Of a stretch of DNA of 64,000 bases, positions 44,410 through 51,875 are shown one piece after another (position 1 is the stretch's first letter; the number at the start of each line of letters is the position of its first letter). Under the pieces are notes generated by a model. The model was not told the DNA's origin and did not search any database. It saw only the letters and a program-made list of their open reading frames with translations. Source of the DNA: Lewinellaceae bacterium (GTDB taxonomy: Bacteria; Bacteroidota; Bacteroidia; Chitinophagales; Saprospiraceae); contig JACJYA010000016.1 of the NCBI GenBank assembly GCA_020636315.1, forward strand, positions 1 to 64,000. Reading direction: 5' to 3'. The translations under genes and the position numbers were made by a program.

Positions 44410-44979
44410 TCATCCTTCCCGGCGCTGTATCTCATCTCTGATCCTGGCCGCCCGTTCATAATCTTCGCTGGCCAGAGCATCTTCCAGCAATTGTCCCAAT
44501 TCCTTGTCCGAGCAACTACTCAGCTCCTTCGGATTATCAGACGGAGCCTTTTCGGGAGCAGAAAAACGATCAATAGTAACACCCGCTTCGTCCAGAATGG
44601 ATTCTTTGACAAATATGGGGCATTCAAAGCGAACGGCAAGAGCAATGGCATCGGAAGTCCGCGAATCAAGGCCGAAGGTGGCCCCGTCACTTGTCTGACA
44701 GATGAGGGTGGCGTAGAAAATGCCAAAGCGGAGGTTAGAAATGACCACTTCTCTGAGGCCGATCCCAAGAGCAATAAGCGTATTTTTGAACAAGTCGTGG
44801 GTCATCGGGCGGTTGGTCGGAATGTTTTCCAGGGCCAGGGCAATGGACTGAGCCTCGAAAGCACCGATAACCACCGGTAAGCGCCTGTTGCCCGGTTCTT
44901 CCTTCAGGACAACCACGAAGCTGTTCGGTTGCGCTTCACTATTCGCCAGTGCCACTATTTTCAACTCTTTTTTTCTCAT
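44410..44979 (-). CDS. Bifunctional nuclease family (DUF151) protein with UVR motif
   Basis: Start at the ATG at 44979 (MRKKELKIVALANSE), 189 aa; an upstream in-frame start at 45051 would run into the neighbouring small gene. Residues about 1-135 are DUF151: LPVVIGAFEAQSIALALENIPTNRPMTHDLF, FYATLICQ, LDSRTSDAIALAVRFECPIFVKESILDEAGV. Residues about 155-189 form a UVR motif (LGQLLEDALASEDYERAARIRDEIQRRE) like those of UvrB/UvrC and ClpC-type partners such as McsA. Its stop abuts that of the Clp-like gene (TGATCA at 44407-44412). UVR motifs in other bacteria bind Clp ATPases or UvrA, so a partnership with the adjacent Clp-like protein is possible but unproven. Confidence 0.92.
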   Translation of the reverse strand: MRKKELKIVALANSEAQPNSFVVVLKEEPGNRRLPVVIGAFEAQSIALALENIPTNRPMTHDLFKNTLIALGIGLREVVISNLRFGIFYATLICQTSDGATFGLDSRTSDAIALAVRFECPIFVKESILDEAGVTIDRFSAPEKAPSDNPKELSSCSDKELGQLLEDALASEDYERAARIRDEIQRREG

Positions 44980-45199
44980 TCCATCCCAACTGGGTTTTAA
45001 TGTAGGTACAAAGCCTGACCACATCGGTGAAGGTGGCTTCCCGGCGGCCATCCTCCCAAAGGTGAAATTGCGGCCCGTCCGCCATGGAGATGTAAGTATT
45101 TTCTCTCAGAATAACCTTGCGCCCCGCAGCATTTACTATTTCAATATCGAAATGCTTCAGAGCGCATAATAAAAGCTCTTTTTGATGGCTGGATTCCAT
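44939..45199 (-). CDS. Small conserved-looking hypothetical protein upstream of DUF151 gene
   Basis: 86 aa (MESSHQKELLLCALKHFD...). It overlaps the DUF151 start by 41 nt in another frame on the same strand. It has mixed alpha/beta character with no signal or membrane segment, e.g. IEIVNAAGRKVILRENTYISMADGPQFHLWEDGRREATFTDVVRLCTYIKTQLGW. Composition looks like a real soluble protein. No family is recognised. The long overlap argues for translational coupling with the nuclease-like gene, or alternatively that only one of the two starts is right. Confidence 0.5.
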   Translation of the reverse strand: MESSHQKELLLCALKHFDIEIVNAAGRKVILRENTYISMADGPQFHLWEDGRREATFTDVVRLCTYIKTQLGWNEKKRVENSGTGE

Positions 45200-45377
45200 A
45201 ATCTGTTCTTTGATACCTGCCTGGAGATAAAAAAGGACGCGATTCTTTGTTCAGGTGTAGGAGGCTGTAATTTTTTATGATTTTCCGGCAAAATTCTGCT
45301 TTAATATACACAGGATTAACCAATATGTAAAGCTGGAGCCGCATTTATTTACATTGCCGAAAGTTCTGTTTTCGGGC

Positions 45378-46676
45378 CTATCGGTTGGCCTCGGTATAAA
45401 GTTGAAGCGCTTCCAGCAGACGGTCCAGGCCTTCCGTCAGGGTATATACGTTGGGCGTCACCCTGACCCCGTGTATATTCTCCCAATTGATCGCAACGGT
45501 ATGGATCTGATGATTCCGGAACAACCAGGTGCTCAACTCGTTATGATCAACCCCGTCCAGGCTGAAGAGTGCAATTCCACAACTCTGCGGAAGCCGCGAA
45601 GGTGAATGAAGCTGAAACCCCGGAATGGCCCTGGCGCGCTGCACCCAATAGTTTCTAAGGTACAGCAGGCGCTCCTTTTTGCGTTCGGCGCCGATCATCA
45701 GATGGAAATCCACGGCCTGGCCGATAGCCTGTTCGATGGCAAAAGAGCGGGTGCCCAGGTGCTCGAACTTCCGGATATCGCTGCTTTCCGGTTCAGGCGC
45801 CGCCAGAAGTGGATACAGCTTCTCAATTTTCTTCTGGCTTACATAGAGCATTCCGCTTCCGAAAGGGGCACAGAGCCATTTGTGAAGGCTGGTGCCAAAA
45901 TAATCACATTCCAGCTCCGGAATATTAAAATCAAGATGGCAGAAAGAATGAGCTCCGTCAACCAGCACTTCCACTCCCCGGCTGTGGGCTTCCCTGGCGA
46001 TCTTCCGCACCGGCAGCACCTGCCCGTTCCAGTTGATGACATGCGTGAGGTGCAGCAGCCTGGTCCTGGGGGTAATAGCGGAAACGAAAGCCTCGACGAT
46101 CTCATCATCATCTTCGGTGGGCAGGTTCAAAGACAACCATTTCAGTTCGATGCCATCCCGGTGTGCGCGCTGTTTCCAGGCATTGATCATACTGGGATAA
46201 TCCTGTCGGGTGAGCACCACTTCATCGCCTGCTTTAAGGCGCAGGCCGAAGATCACCGTTTCCAGCGCTTCGGAGGCATTCCTGTTGATGGCGATTTCTT
46301 CGGGGGAGCAACCGCCGAGGCCGGCAAGTTTGTTGCGAAGAGCTTCCCGGCCTAAATCCAGAACGCGCCACATATAATAAGAGGGTGCCTCGTTGCTCAT
46401 GCGGTTGTACCGTTCTACCGCTTCCTGAACCACAATGGGCTGGGGAGAAACCCCTCCATTGTTGAGGTTGAGTACTGTCGGGGACACCGAATAGGCTAAT
46501 TTTACCTGCCGCCAGAAGGTTTCATCACCGGCAAGCTGGCGGGCGGGCATGGCCTGATAACGCTCCAATGCTTCCATGAAACTCTTGCCTCTGGCAGAAG
46601 CAAAGAAAGGAGATACACCTGCCAGGCCGATAGTGCCGGCAAGCGCACGCAAAAAATTCCTCCTGTCTGTACTCAT
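45378..46676 (-). CDS. Class V aminotransferase-like PLP enzyme (isopenicillin N epimerase-like), Tat signal
   Basis: 432 aa with a twin-arginine-like leader (MSTDRRNFLRALAGTIGLAG; the RRNFL motif precedes a hydrophobic run), so export to the periplasm as a folded PLP enzyme is likely. PLP fold-type I: NRNASEALETVIFGLRLKAGDEV, LLHLTHVINWNGQVLP, VDGAHSFCHLDF (Asp240, His243) and the Schiff-base lysine Lys266 in TSLHKWLCAPFGSGMLYV. The closest known style is isopenicillin-N epimerase/cysteine-desulfurase-like class V proteins. The true substrate is not readable, and no penicillin genes are nearby. Confidence 0.9.
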   Translation of the reverse strand: MSTDRRNFLRALAGTIGLAGVSPFFASARGKSFMEALERYQAMPARQLAGDETFWRQVKLAYSVSPTVLNLNNGGVSPQPIVVQEAVERYNRMSNEAPSYYMWRVLDLGREALRNKLAGLGGCSPEEIAINRNASEALETVIFGLRLKAGDEVVLTRQDYPSMINAWKQRAHRDGIELKWLSLNLPTEDDDEIVEAFVSAITPRTRLLHLTHVINWNGQVLPVRKIAREAHSRGVEVLVDGAHSFCHLDFNIPELECDYFGTSLHKWLCAPFGSGMLYVSQKKIEKLYPLLAAPEPESSDIRKFEHLGTRSFAIEQAIGQAVDFHLMIGAERKKERLLYLRNYWVQRARAIPGFQLHSPSRLPQSCGIALFSLDGVDHNELSTWLFRNHQIHTVAINWENIHGVRVTPNVYTLTEGLDRLLEALQLYTEANR

Positions 46677-46715
46677 AATCTCATTTTTATAAGAAGGACG
46701 GCCCTAACAGGGAGG

Positions 46716-47249
46716 TCAAAGTACAATGGCGGCTTCTTTTTTAATGGCAGACAGGGCTTTTTCTACCGCCAGGGCCTCCCGCTGGTTGACGACATTGAAT
46801 AAAGCCTGGGCCAATTCTTTGCCTTCCGCTTTAGAGCCTACCTTTTCGGCCACCAAAGCGATCATATTGACTGCCTCATCTCTGGCCATTTTGATGATCT
46901 GCCACAATTGTTCGGAAACATATACCTGTTGGGTGATGTTGTGCTCGTATTCCTGCTGAATGGCCAGCAACAAAGCTACGCGCAACTCCCCGGCAGTCAT
47001 TCCGTCTTTGCGGATGCGAAGCAGAAGGTTCGGAATGGCGATCCGTTCACAGAACATAGAGAGGCGTTCATAGGCCTGCAGCTTCAGGGGAAGGGTTGTT
47101 TCCAGCTGGCTTTTCCTGAGTTCTGCCATCTGAAGCCGGTATTGATTCTCAAGATATGTTTTTAATATGTAATACGCTGTCAGAAAAACGATCAGGGCCG
47201 GCACTGACAACTTCAGGACTTCCAAAATGAAGGACAACCATGTTGGCAT
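46716..47249 (-). CDS. Membrane-anchored helical protein (DUF7935-like)
   Basis: 177 aa. One N-terminal transmembrane helix (about 6-28, FILEVLKLSVPALIVFLTAYYIL) is followed by an all-helical cytoplasmic domain: LKTYLENQYRLQMAELRKSQLETTLPLKLQAYERLSMFCERI, LRVALLLAIQQEYEHNITQQVYVSEQLWQIIKMARDEAVNMI. The features match a small Bacteroidota family of unknown function. It lies 39 bp upstream of the PLP enzyme gene on the same strand and could share its transcript. Confidence 0.75.
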   Translation of the reverse strand: MPTWLSFILEVLKLSVPALIVFLTAYYILKTYLENQYRLQMAELRKSQLETTLPLKLQAYERLSMFCERIAIPNLLLRIRKDGMTAGELRVALLLAIQQEYEHNITQQVYVSEQLWQIIKMARDEAVNMIALVAEKVGSKAEGKELAQALFNVVNQREALAVEKALSAIKKEAAIVL

Positions 47250-47385
47250 AGGGTGATATTCAATGGTTCAGCCGTAAATCTACCAAAATTTAGTGCAATA
47301 AAATAATCCTGGAAACCGGCGCAAACCAAAAGCCTCTAAGTTGTGTTCCCTTAGTTATAAAGGAGGTGGGCAACATTACAAAAAT

Positions 47386-47416
47386 TTTGCAAACCACTTT
47401 GCGTCCAGTATATTTG
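47386..47416 (+). promoter_or_regulatory. Bacteroidota-type promoter of iscA-like gene
   Basis: TTTG (47386-47389), 19-nt spacer, TATATTTG (47409-47416). This is a full match to the TTTG/TAnnTTTG consensus. The predicted transcription start about 5 nt further on leaves a very short leader before the ATGs at 47432 and 47441, and rules out the earlier in-frame ATG at 47366. Confidence 0.8.
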
Positions 47417-47431
47417 TGGAATCAGAAAAAG

Positions 47432-47797
47432 ATGAACACCATGAGTGAGGCCAAAAAGGCAGCAGTTCTGCCACCGATTTCCCTGACGGAGGGTGCAGTG
47501 CGAGCGCTGGAAAAAATAAAAGCAGAACAATCCATATCCGATGCACACGGCCTGCGGGTCGGTGTTAAAGGCGGCGGTTGTTCCGGCTTCTCCTACATTC
47601 TGGGCTTCGATGAAGAGAAAGAAAACGATCAGGTATTTGAGATCAAAGGGATAAAAGTCCTCATGCAGAAATCGCATGCCATTTATCTGCTGGGAATGGA
47701 GATTGACTGGGAAGAAGGGTTGAACAACCGGGGTTTTTCCTTTAACAACCCCAATGCTACCGATACCTGTGGATGCGGCACTTCATTCTCTGCATGA
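47432..47797 (+). CDS. HesB/IscA-type iron-sulfur cluster assembly protein
   Basis: 121 aa from ATG 47432 (MNTMSEAKK); ATG 47441 is an equally good alternative. The conserved A-type carrier cysteines are present: Cys50 in GGGCSGF and the C-terminal pair Cys113/Cys115 in TCGCG. The core ISLTEGAVRALEKIK...LRVGVKGGGCSGFSYILGF and NPNATDTCGCG are diagnostic. A-type carriers accept Fe-S clusters from the scaffold and deliver them to apo-proteins. No other isc/suf genes are adjacent. Ends at a strong terminator. Confidence 0.95.
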   Translation: MNTMSEAKKAAVLPPISLTEGAVRALEKIKAEQSISDAHGLRVGVKGGGCSGFSYILGFDEEKENDQVFEIKGIKVLMQKSHAIYLLGMEIDWEEGLNNRGFSFNNPNATDTCGCGTSFSA

Positions 47798-47814
47798 AAA
47801 GATCGTAATCTCTG

Positions 47815-47861
47815 ATACAAAACAGCCAACAGTTTTGCTCAAGCAGTTGGCTGTTTTGTAT
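47815..47861 (+). terminator. Rho-independent terminator after iscA-like gene
   Basis: A 16-bp perfect stem: ATACAAAACAGCCAAC (47815-47830) with GTTGGCTGTTTTGTAT (47846-47861), then TTTTA. Confidence 0.88.
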
Positions 47862-48026
47862 TTTTATCCCTCGCCTGATGGAGAAAGATTAATCATGGTT
47901 TATCCGAAAGATCATATTTGCTGTTTGGAGCCTTTTGGCTGAATTTTGAACAAACACTTAATATCATCCACCTGACAATTCCCGGCTTAGTAATTACAAC
48001 CAAGCAACTATAATCAAAAACCAGGG

Positions 48027-48034
48027 TATTTTTG
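48027..48034 (+). promoter_or_regulatory. Putative -7 element upstream of T9SS surface protein
   Basis: TATTTTTG matches TAnnTTTG 62 bp before the ATG at 48096. No clear -33 TTTG is seen. Confidence 0.35.
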
Positions 48035-48095
48035 GGAAAGGAGGTATTCTCCTTTCAAATTAATACCCGACATCTATTTAAAATTCAAACCACAC

Positions 48096-49985
48096 ATGAA
48101 AAGATCATTACTTTTTATTCCAAGTTTTTTCCTGGCCCTGGTAGTATGGGCCCAGCCCACCGTCATTTTTGAAGAACAGTTTGACGGAGGCATTCCCGAC
48201 ACCTGGGAAATAGGCCCCGGCAACCCGGTGGGCGCCGTCTGGCAATGGTCCGCCAATGGCGAGGCCGACAGCGCATTGCTCGATACGGTAATGACTGCCG
48301 CCATTTTCTGGGGAGACCGCATGGCCATCAATTCTCCTTCTGCCGATAATGGCGCAGCCATGTACAACTCGGATGTTTATGATGCCGGAGGCATCAATGC
48401 CGGCCAGGGCCCCTACCCCAATGGCACCACCGGAACCCTTACGTCCCCATCTATCGACTGCTCCGGAGAATCTACGGTTTATTTGTCCTTTTACCAATAC
48501 ACCCGGGCATTCTTCACGACCAACTACAACCCGGGAAGAGGTGACTTTTATTCCAACGTTGTGGAAGTATCCAACGACGGGGGCGCCACCTGGACGAGCT
48601 ACTCCATCAACCGCTCGTTCACCGACAACCGGGAATCCCCGCGGGACCACAACCTGCTCCTCGACATTTCCGATGTAGCCGGTGGCCAGGCAGATGTTAA
48701 AGTGCGCTTTTCCTGGGAAGGCCGGTATTACTACTGGCTGGTCGATGATGTTCAGCTGATCACCCCCCCCCAGTACGCTCTGTCTCTGGATACCTTCTTC
48801 TACACCCCGGCCAGCTATGCTCAGCCGGTTACTCATGTCGGCACTGATACATTTGCCTTTAACATCCAGATTTCCAACCTGGGATCAGAGCCCATTCCCA
48901 ACCTGGTTTTCAAGGCAAGTGTGCTGCAGGTCAGTGGCAACACTACCGAATTGGTGTATTCTGACAGCCTCGTCCTGGACCAGTTCCCGGCCATGTTCAA
49001 AGATTCTTCCCTGACGCTGGAGCAAAACTGGGCCCCCGAACTGGACCTGGGGGATTACCGGCTGCGTTATGAGGTTTATTCTCAGGACCAGGCCGTAAAG
49101 GATCAGGACTACACTCCTTACAATGATGTGCGCACCGCTCCTTTCCGGGTGACAGCTGTTTTGTTTGCAATGGAAGATGAACCAGACCTCGGAACACGCC
49201 CGGCCCAGGGCGGCGACTATTTAATAGGTAACTTCTACCAGATGAGCCCGCTGGTCGGCAATGGCTTCCAGATAAGAGAACTCCGGTTCAGTTGCGCCAA
49301 GAATTCCAGCGACGGGCCGCTTACCGGTGATGAGGTCACCTTCCTCGTGTATAAGGTGAACGATGATGTGGCAGCCAACTGGTCGAATTTTGACGAGAAC
49401 AGTGATGAATCGCTGGAAGTAGTTGGCTTTGGCACCTATCAATTTACTGCCGGCGATGCAAACTATGACCTCATTACCGTAGATGTATTTAACCTCGACG
49501 GGGAACCCATCGTGCTGGAAGCTAACGCTCGCTATTTTGTAATGGCTTCTTACGCCGACCAGGCCAGTGTGATCTTCCACGCTTTTGAAGATGACATTGA
49601 TTATTTCCAGGTCTCGACGGTGCTCAAGAGTGACCAATGGTATCTGGGAGCTTTTGGCGCTGACCTCTCTGCCGTTCTTAAGATGGTGATCGAAATGAAC
49701 CCGAACGCCACCCGGGATGAAAATCCGCTGGAAGACAAGGCTATGACCCTCTTCCCCAACCCCAGCAGCGAGGTGCTCAACGTACAGCTCAACCTGGAAG
49801 AAGCCGCTCCTGCTATGCTGGTCATGGCCGACCTGAACGGGCAGATCCTCAACATCCGGGAATACCAGAATGTGCAGAAAGAGACGAAGCAGTTTGACGT
49901 GAGCAGGCTGCCGGCCGGCACTTACCTGATGCGGTTGAGTACGGAAAAAGGAACGAAGACGAAACAGTTTGTGGTGATGAAGTAA
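48096..49985 (+). CDS. Secreted surface protein with jelly-roll domain and T9SS sorting domain
   Basis: 629 aa, signal peptide 1-19 (FLALVVWAQP). Residues about 22-220 look like a MAM/LamG-type jelly roll (EEQFDGGIPDTWEIGPGN, STVYLSFYQYTRAFF, VVEVSNDGGATWTSYSINRSF, VKVRFSWEGRYYYWLVDDVQLI). About 230-350 is an Ig/CARDB-like region with paired strands on cargo 'propositions' such as AFNIQISNLGSEPIPN. About 350-540 is a second beta domain of unknown type. The last about 85 residues (LFPNPSSEVLNVQLNLEE... LPAGTYLMRLSTEKGTKTKQFVVMK) are a type A T9SS tail. A surface-attached or secreted protein, without recognised catalytic residues. Confidence 0.85.
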   Translation: MKRSLLFIPSFFLALVVWAQPTVIFEEQFDGGIPDTWEIGPGNPVGAVWQWSANGEADSALLDTVMTAAIFWGDRMAINSPSADNGAAMYNSDVYDAGGINAGQGPYPNGTTGTLTSPSIDCSGESTVYLSFYQYTRAFFTTNYNPGRGDFYSNVVEVSNDGGATWTSYSINRSFTDNRESPRDHNLLLDISDVAGGQADVKVRFSWEGRYYYWLVDDVQLITPPQYALSLDTFFYTPASYAQPVTHVGTDTFAFNIQISNLGSEPIPNLVFKASVLQVSGNTTELVYSDSLVLDQFPAMFKDSSLTLEQNWAPELDLGDYRLRYEVYSQDQAVKDQDYTPYNDVRTAPFRVTAVLFAMEDEPDLGTRPAQGGDYLIGNFYQMSPLVGNGFQIRELRFSCAKNSSDGPLTGDEVTFLVYKVNDDVAANWSNFDENSDESLEVVGFGTYQFTAGDANYDLITVDVFNLDGEPIVLEANARYFVMASYADQASVIFHAFEDDIDYFQVSTVLKSDQWYLGAFGADLSAVLKMVIEMNPNATRDENPLEDKAMTLFPNPSSEVLNVQLNLEEAAPAMLVMADLNGQILNIREYQNVQKETKQFDVSRLPAGTYLMRLSTEKGTKTKQFVVMK

Positions 49986-50006
49986 CCTCGTTTCGTCCAA
50001 GGGGTA

Positions 50007-50036
50007 ATGGCTATATTGTTATATGGCTATATTGTT
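50007..50036. repeat. 14-bp direct repeat ATGGCTATATTGTT x2
   Basis: Copies at 50007-50020 and 50023-50036, separated by AT. They lie just after the T9SS-protein stop. A related ATGGCTATAT array occurs in the opposite orientation at 54164-54200. Confidence 0.75.
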
Positions 50037-50060
50037 GGCAAATTGTTTCCTCTTGAGAAA

Positions 50061-50095
50061 AACTTAAGCGCTAATTGGAAATTAGCGCTTAAGTT
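50061..50095. repeat. Tight hairpin, 15-bp perfect stem
   Basis: AACTTAAGCGCTAAT (50061-50075), loop TGGAA, ATTAGCGCTTAAGTT (50081-50095). Read on the minus strand the loop is TTCCA, close to the TTCCC loops of the family members at 5095 and 21446. It lies between convergent genes. Confidence 0.8.
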
Positions 50096-50105
50096 ACCCA
50101 AAAAG

Positions 50106-50137
50106 AAAGCCCTTCGGGAATCATTCCGAAGGGCTTT
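50106..50137. terminator. Terminator between T9SS protein gene and icd
   Basis: A 12-bp perfect stem: AAAGCCCTTCGG (50106-50117) with CCGAAGGGCTTT (50126-50137), 8-nt loop, between convergent genes. A/T tracts on each side would serve both directions. Confidence 0.75.
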
Positions 50138-50171
50138 ATATGTACAGAGGCTGCATAACTGCCGCCTGATC

Positions 50172-51437
50172 TTACATATTATTGATGATCTCAGTTCCGA
50201 ATTCGGAGCACTTCAGCAGCGTGGCGCCTTCCATCAGGCGGTGGAAGTCGTAGGTGACGTGCTTCCTGGAGATAGCGCCTTCCACGCCTTTAACCACCAG
50301 GTCGGCCGCTTCTTTCCACCCCATATAACGGAACATCATCTCTCCTGAGAGTATGACCGAGCTGGGGTTGACCTTGTCCAGGCCTGCGTATTTGGGAGCT
50401 GTACCGTGGGTGGCCTCAAAGATGGCCCGGCCGGTGGTGTAATTGATATTGGCGCCCGGAGCGATCCCGATACCGCCAACCTGAGCGGCCAGGGCGTCGG
50501 AAATATAGTCTCCGTTGAGGTTTAGCGTGGCGATTACGGAATATTCAGCCGGGCGGGTGAGGATCTGTTGCAGGAAGGCGTCGGCGATGGAGTCCTTGAC
50601 CAGGATTGCGCCTTTGCCCAGAGCTTGTTCCTGAGCCTTATTGGCGGCTTCGCGGCCTTCATCGGCGGCGATCCGGTCGTATTGCGCCCAGGTAAACACC
50701 TTGTCACCGTATTCCCGTTCGGCAACTTCGTATCCCCATTCCTTGAATTTCCCTTCCGTAAACTTCATGATGTTGCCCTTGTGGACCAGAGTCACAGAAG
50801 GCAGGCTGTTGTCGATGGCGTAATCTATTGCTGACTTAACCAGTCGTTCAGTTCCTTCCATGGATACCGGCTTGATGCCAAGAGAAACCGTATTGGGGAA
50901 ACGGATCTGGGTAACGCCCATCTCATCGATGAGGAATTTTTTCAGTTTTTCCAGCTCCGGCGTCCCGTTCAGGTATTCAATACCGGCATAGATGTCTTCT
51001 GTATTTTCCCGGAAAATGATCATATCGATCTGGTCCGGCCTTTTCACCGGCGAAGGCACACCGGTAAACCAGCGCACCGGGCGGACACAGGCAAAGAGGT
51101 CGAGCTTCTGGCGCAGAGCAACATTCAATGAGCGGATACCTCCTCCGACCGGAGTAGTCAGCGGGCCTTTGATCGCCACGAGGTATTCTTCGATCGCATG
51201 CAGGGTCTCTTCCGGCAGCCATTCCCCGGTTGCATCAAAGGCTTTCTGGCCGGCCAGAACCTCTTTCCAATGGATCTTGCGTTTGCCACCGTAGGCTTTT
51301 TCAACTGCAGCATCAAAAACGCGCTCGGAGGCCGCCCAGATATCAGGGCCGATGCCATCACCTTCTATGTAAGGAATAATGGGGTCATCCGGTACGTTGA
51401 GTTTTCCATTTTCAATGGTTACTTTGCTTCCACTCAT
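50172..51437 (-). CDS. icd: NADP-dependent isocitrate dehydrogenase
   Basis: 421 aa, highly like E. coli-type Icd: PYIEGDGIGPDIW, the phosphorylation-loop/substrate segment GGGIRSLNVALRQKLDLFACVRPVRW, DMIIFRENTEDIYAGIEY, NLNGDYISDALAAQVGGIGIAPGANI and the NADP-type signature EATHGTAPKYAGLDKVNPSSVILSGEMMFRYMGW (Lys-Tyr near the adenine 2'-phosphate). It converts isocitrate to 2-oxoglutarate and CO2 in the TCA cycle. Normal length, cytoplasmic, alone in its unit. Confidence 0.97.
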   Translation of the reverse strand: MSGSKVTIENGKLNVPDDPIIPYIEGDGIGPDIWAASERVFDAAVEKAYGGKRKIHWKEVLAGQKAFDATGEWLPEETLHAIEEYLVAIKGPLTTPVGGGIRSLNVALRQKLDLFACVRPVRWFTGVPSPVKRPDQIDMIIFRENTEDIYAGIEYLNGTPELEKLKKFLIDEMGVTQIRFPNTVSLGIKPVSMEGTERLVKSAIDYAIDNSLPSVTLVHKGNIMKFTEGKFKEWGYEVAEREYGDKVFTWAQYDRIAADEGREAANKAQEQALGKGAILVKDSIADAFLQQILTRPAEYSVIATLNLNGDYISDALAAQVGGIGIAPGANINYTTGRAIFEATHGTAPKYAGLDKVNPSSVILSGEMMFRYMGWKEAADLVVKGVEGAISRKHVTYDFHRLMEGATLLKCSEFGTEIINNM

Positions 51438-51875
51438 TGTATTATCCAGTTTTATTTGTTGTATATTTTGTTCTCTTTCAGGGAGGTTTTTTTAAAGCAG
51501 CACAAAAGTAATAATTTTAATCTTTTCCGATGAAGGAGGATTAATGGAAATATGGGAAATACTTTGAAATACATTGGAAATATTATGCCCTGCTGCTTTC
51601 GAAAATATTTCCTAGTATTTCTACCGCCTTTCCATCCGAGTTCTCCCTATCCGCCGATATTTCTCAAAGCACCCCTGCGGTAATTATCTTGAAAAAACCT
51701 TTTACCTTTGGCTAATTACGAATATCGCGGATTGCGTATCGAAGCAATTCGGAGACGCTGTTAGGATGCACAAAGTGGTGCCTTCTCCTGGTTTACGTCT
51801 CCGACGCCAAATAAATTTGGCGCTCCCAGGTACGCGTCTGACGGGGAAAAATTGAACTGACGAAGGAGTAAGCCT
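51438..51875. promoter_or_regulatory. Intergenic region and structured leader upstream of ruvB
   Basis: 438 bp with no gene, between the divergent icd and ruvB. TACCTTTG (51703-51710) fits the -7 consensus for ruvB, leaving a leader of about 160 nt. In that leader CGGAGACG (51750-51757) pairs with CGTCTCCG (51796-51803), and CGCCAAAT (51805-51812) pairs with ATTTGGCG (51815-51822). Confidence 0.5.
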
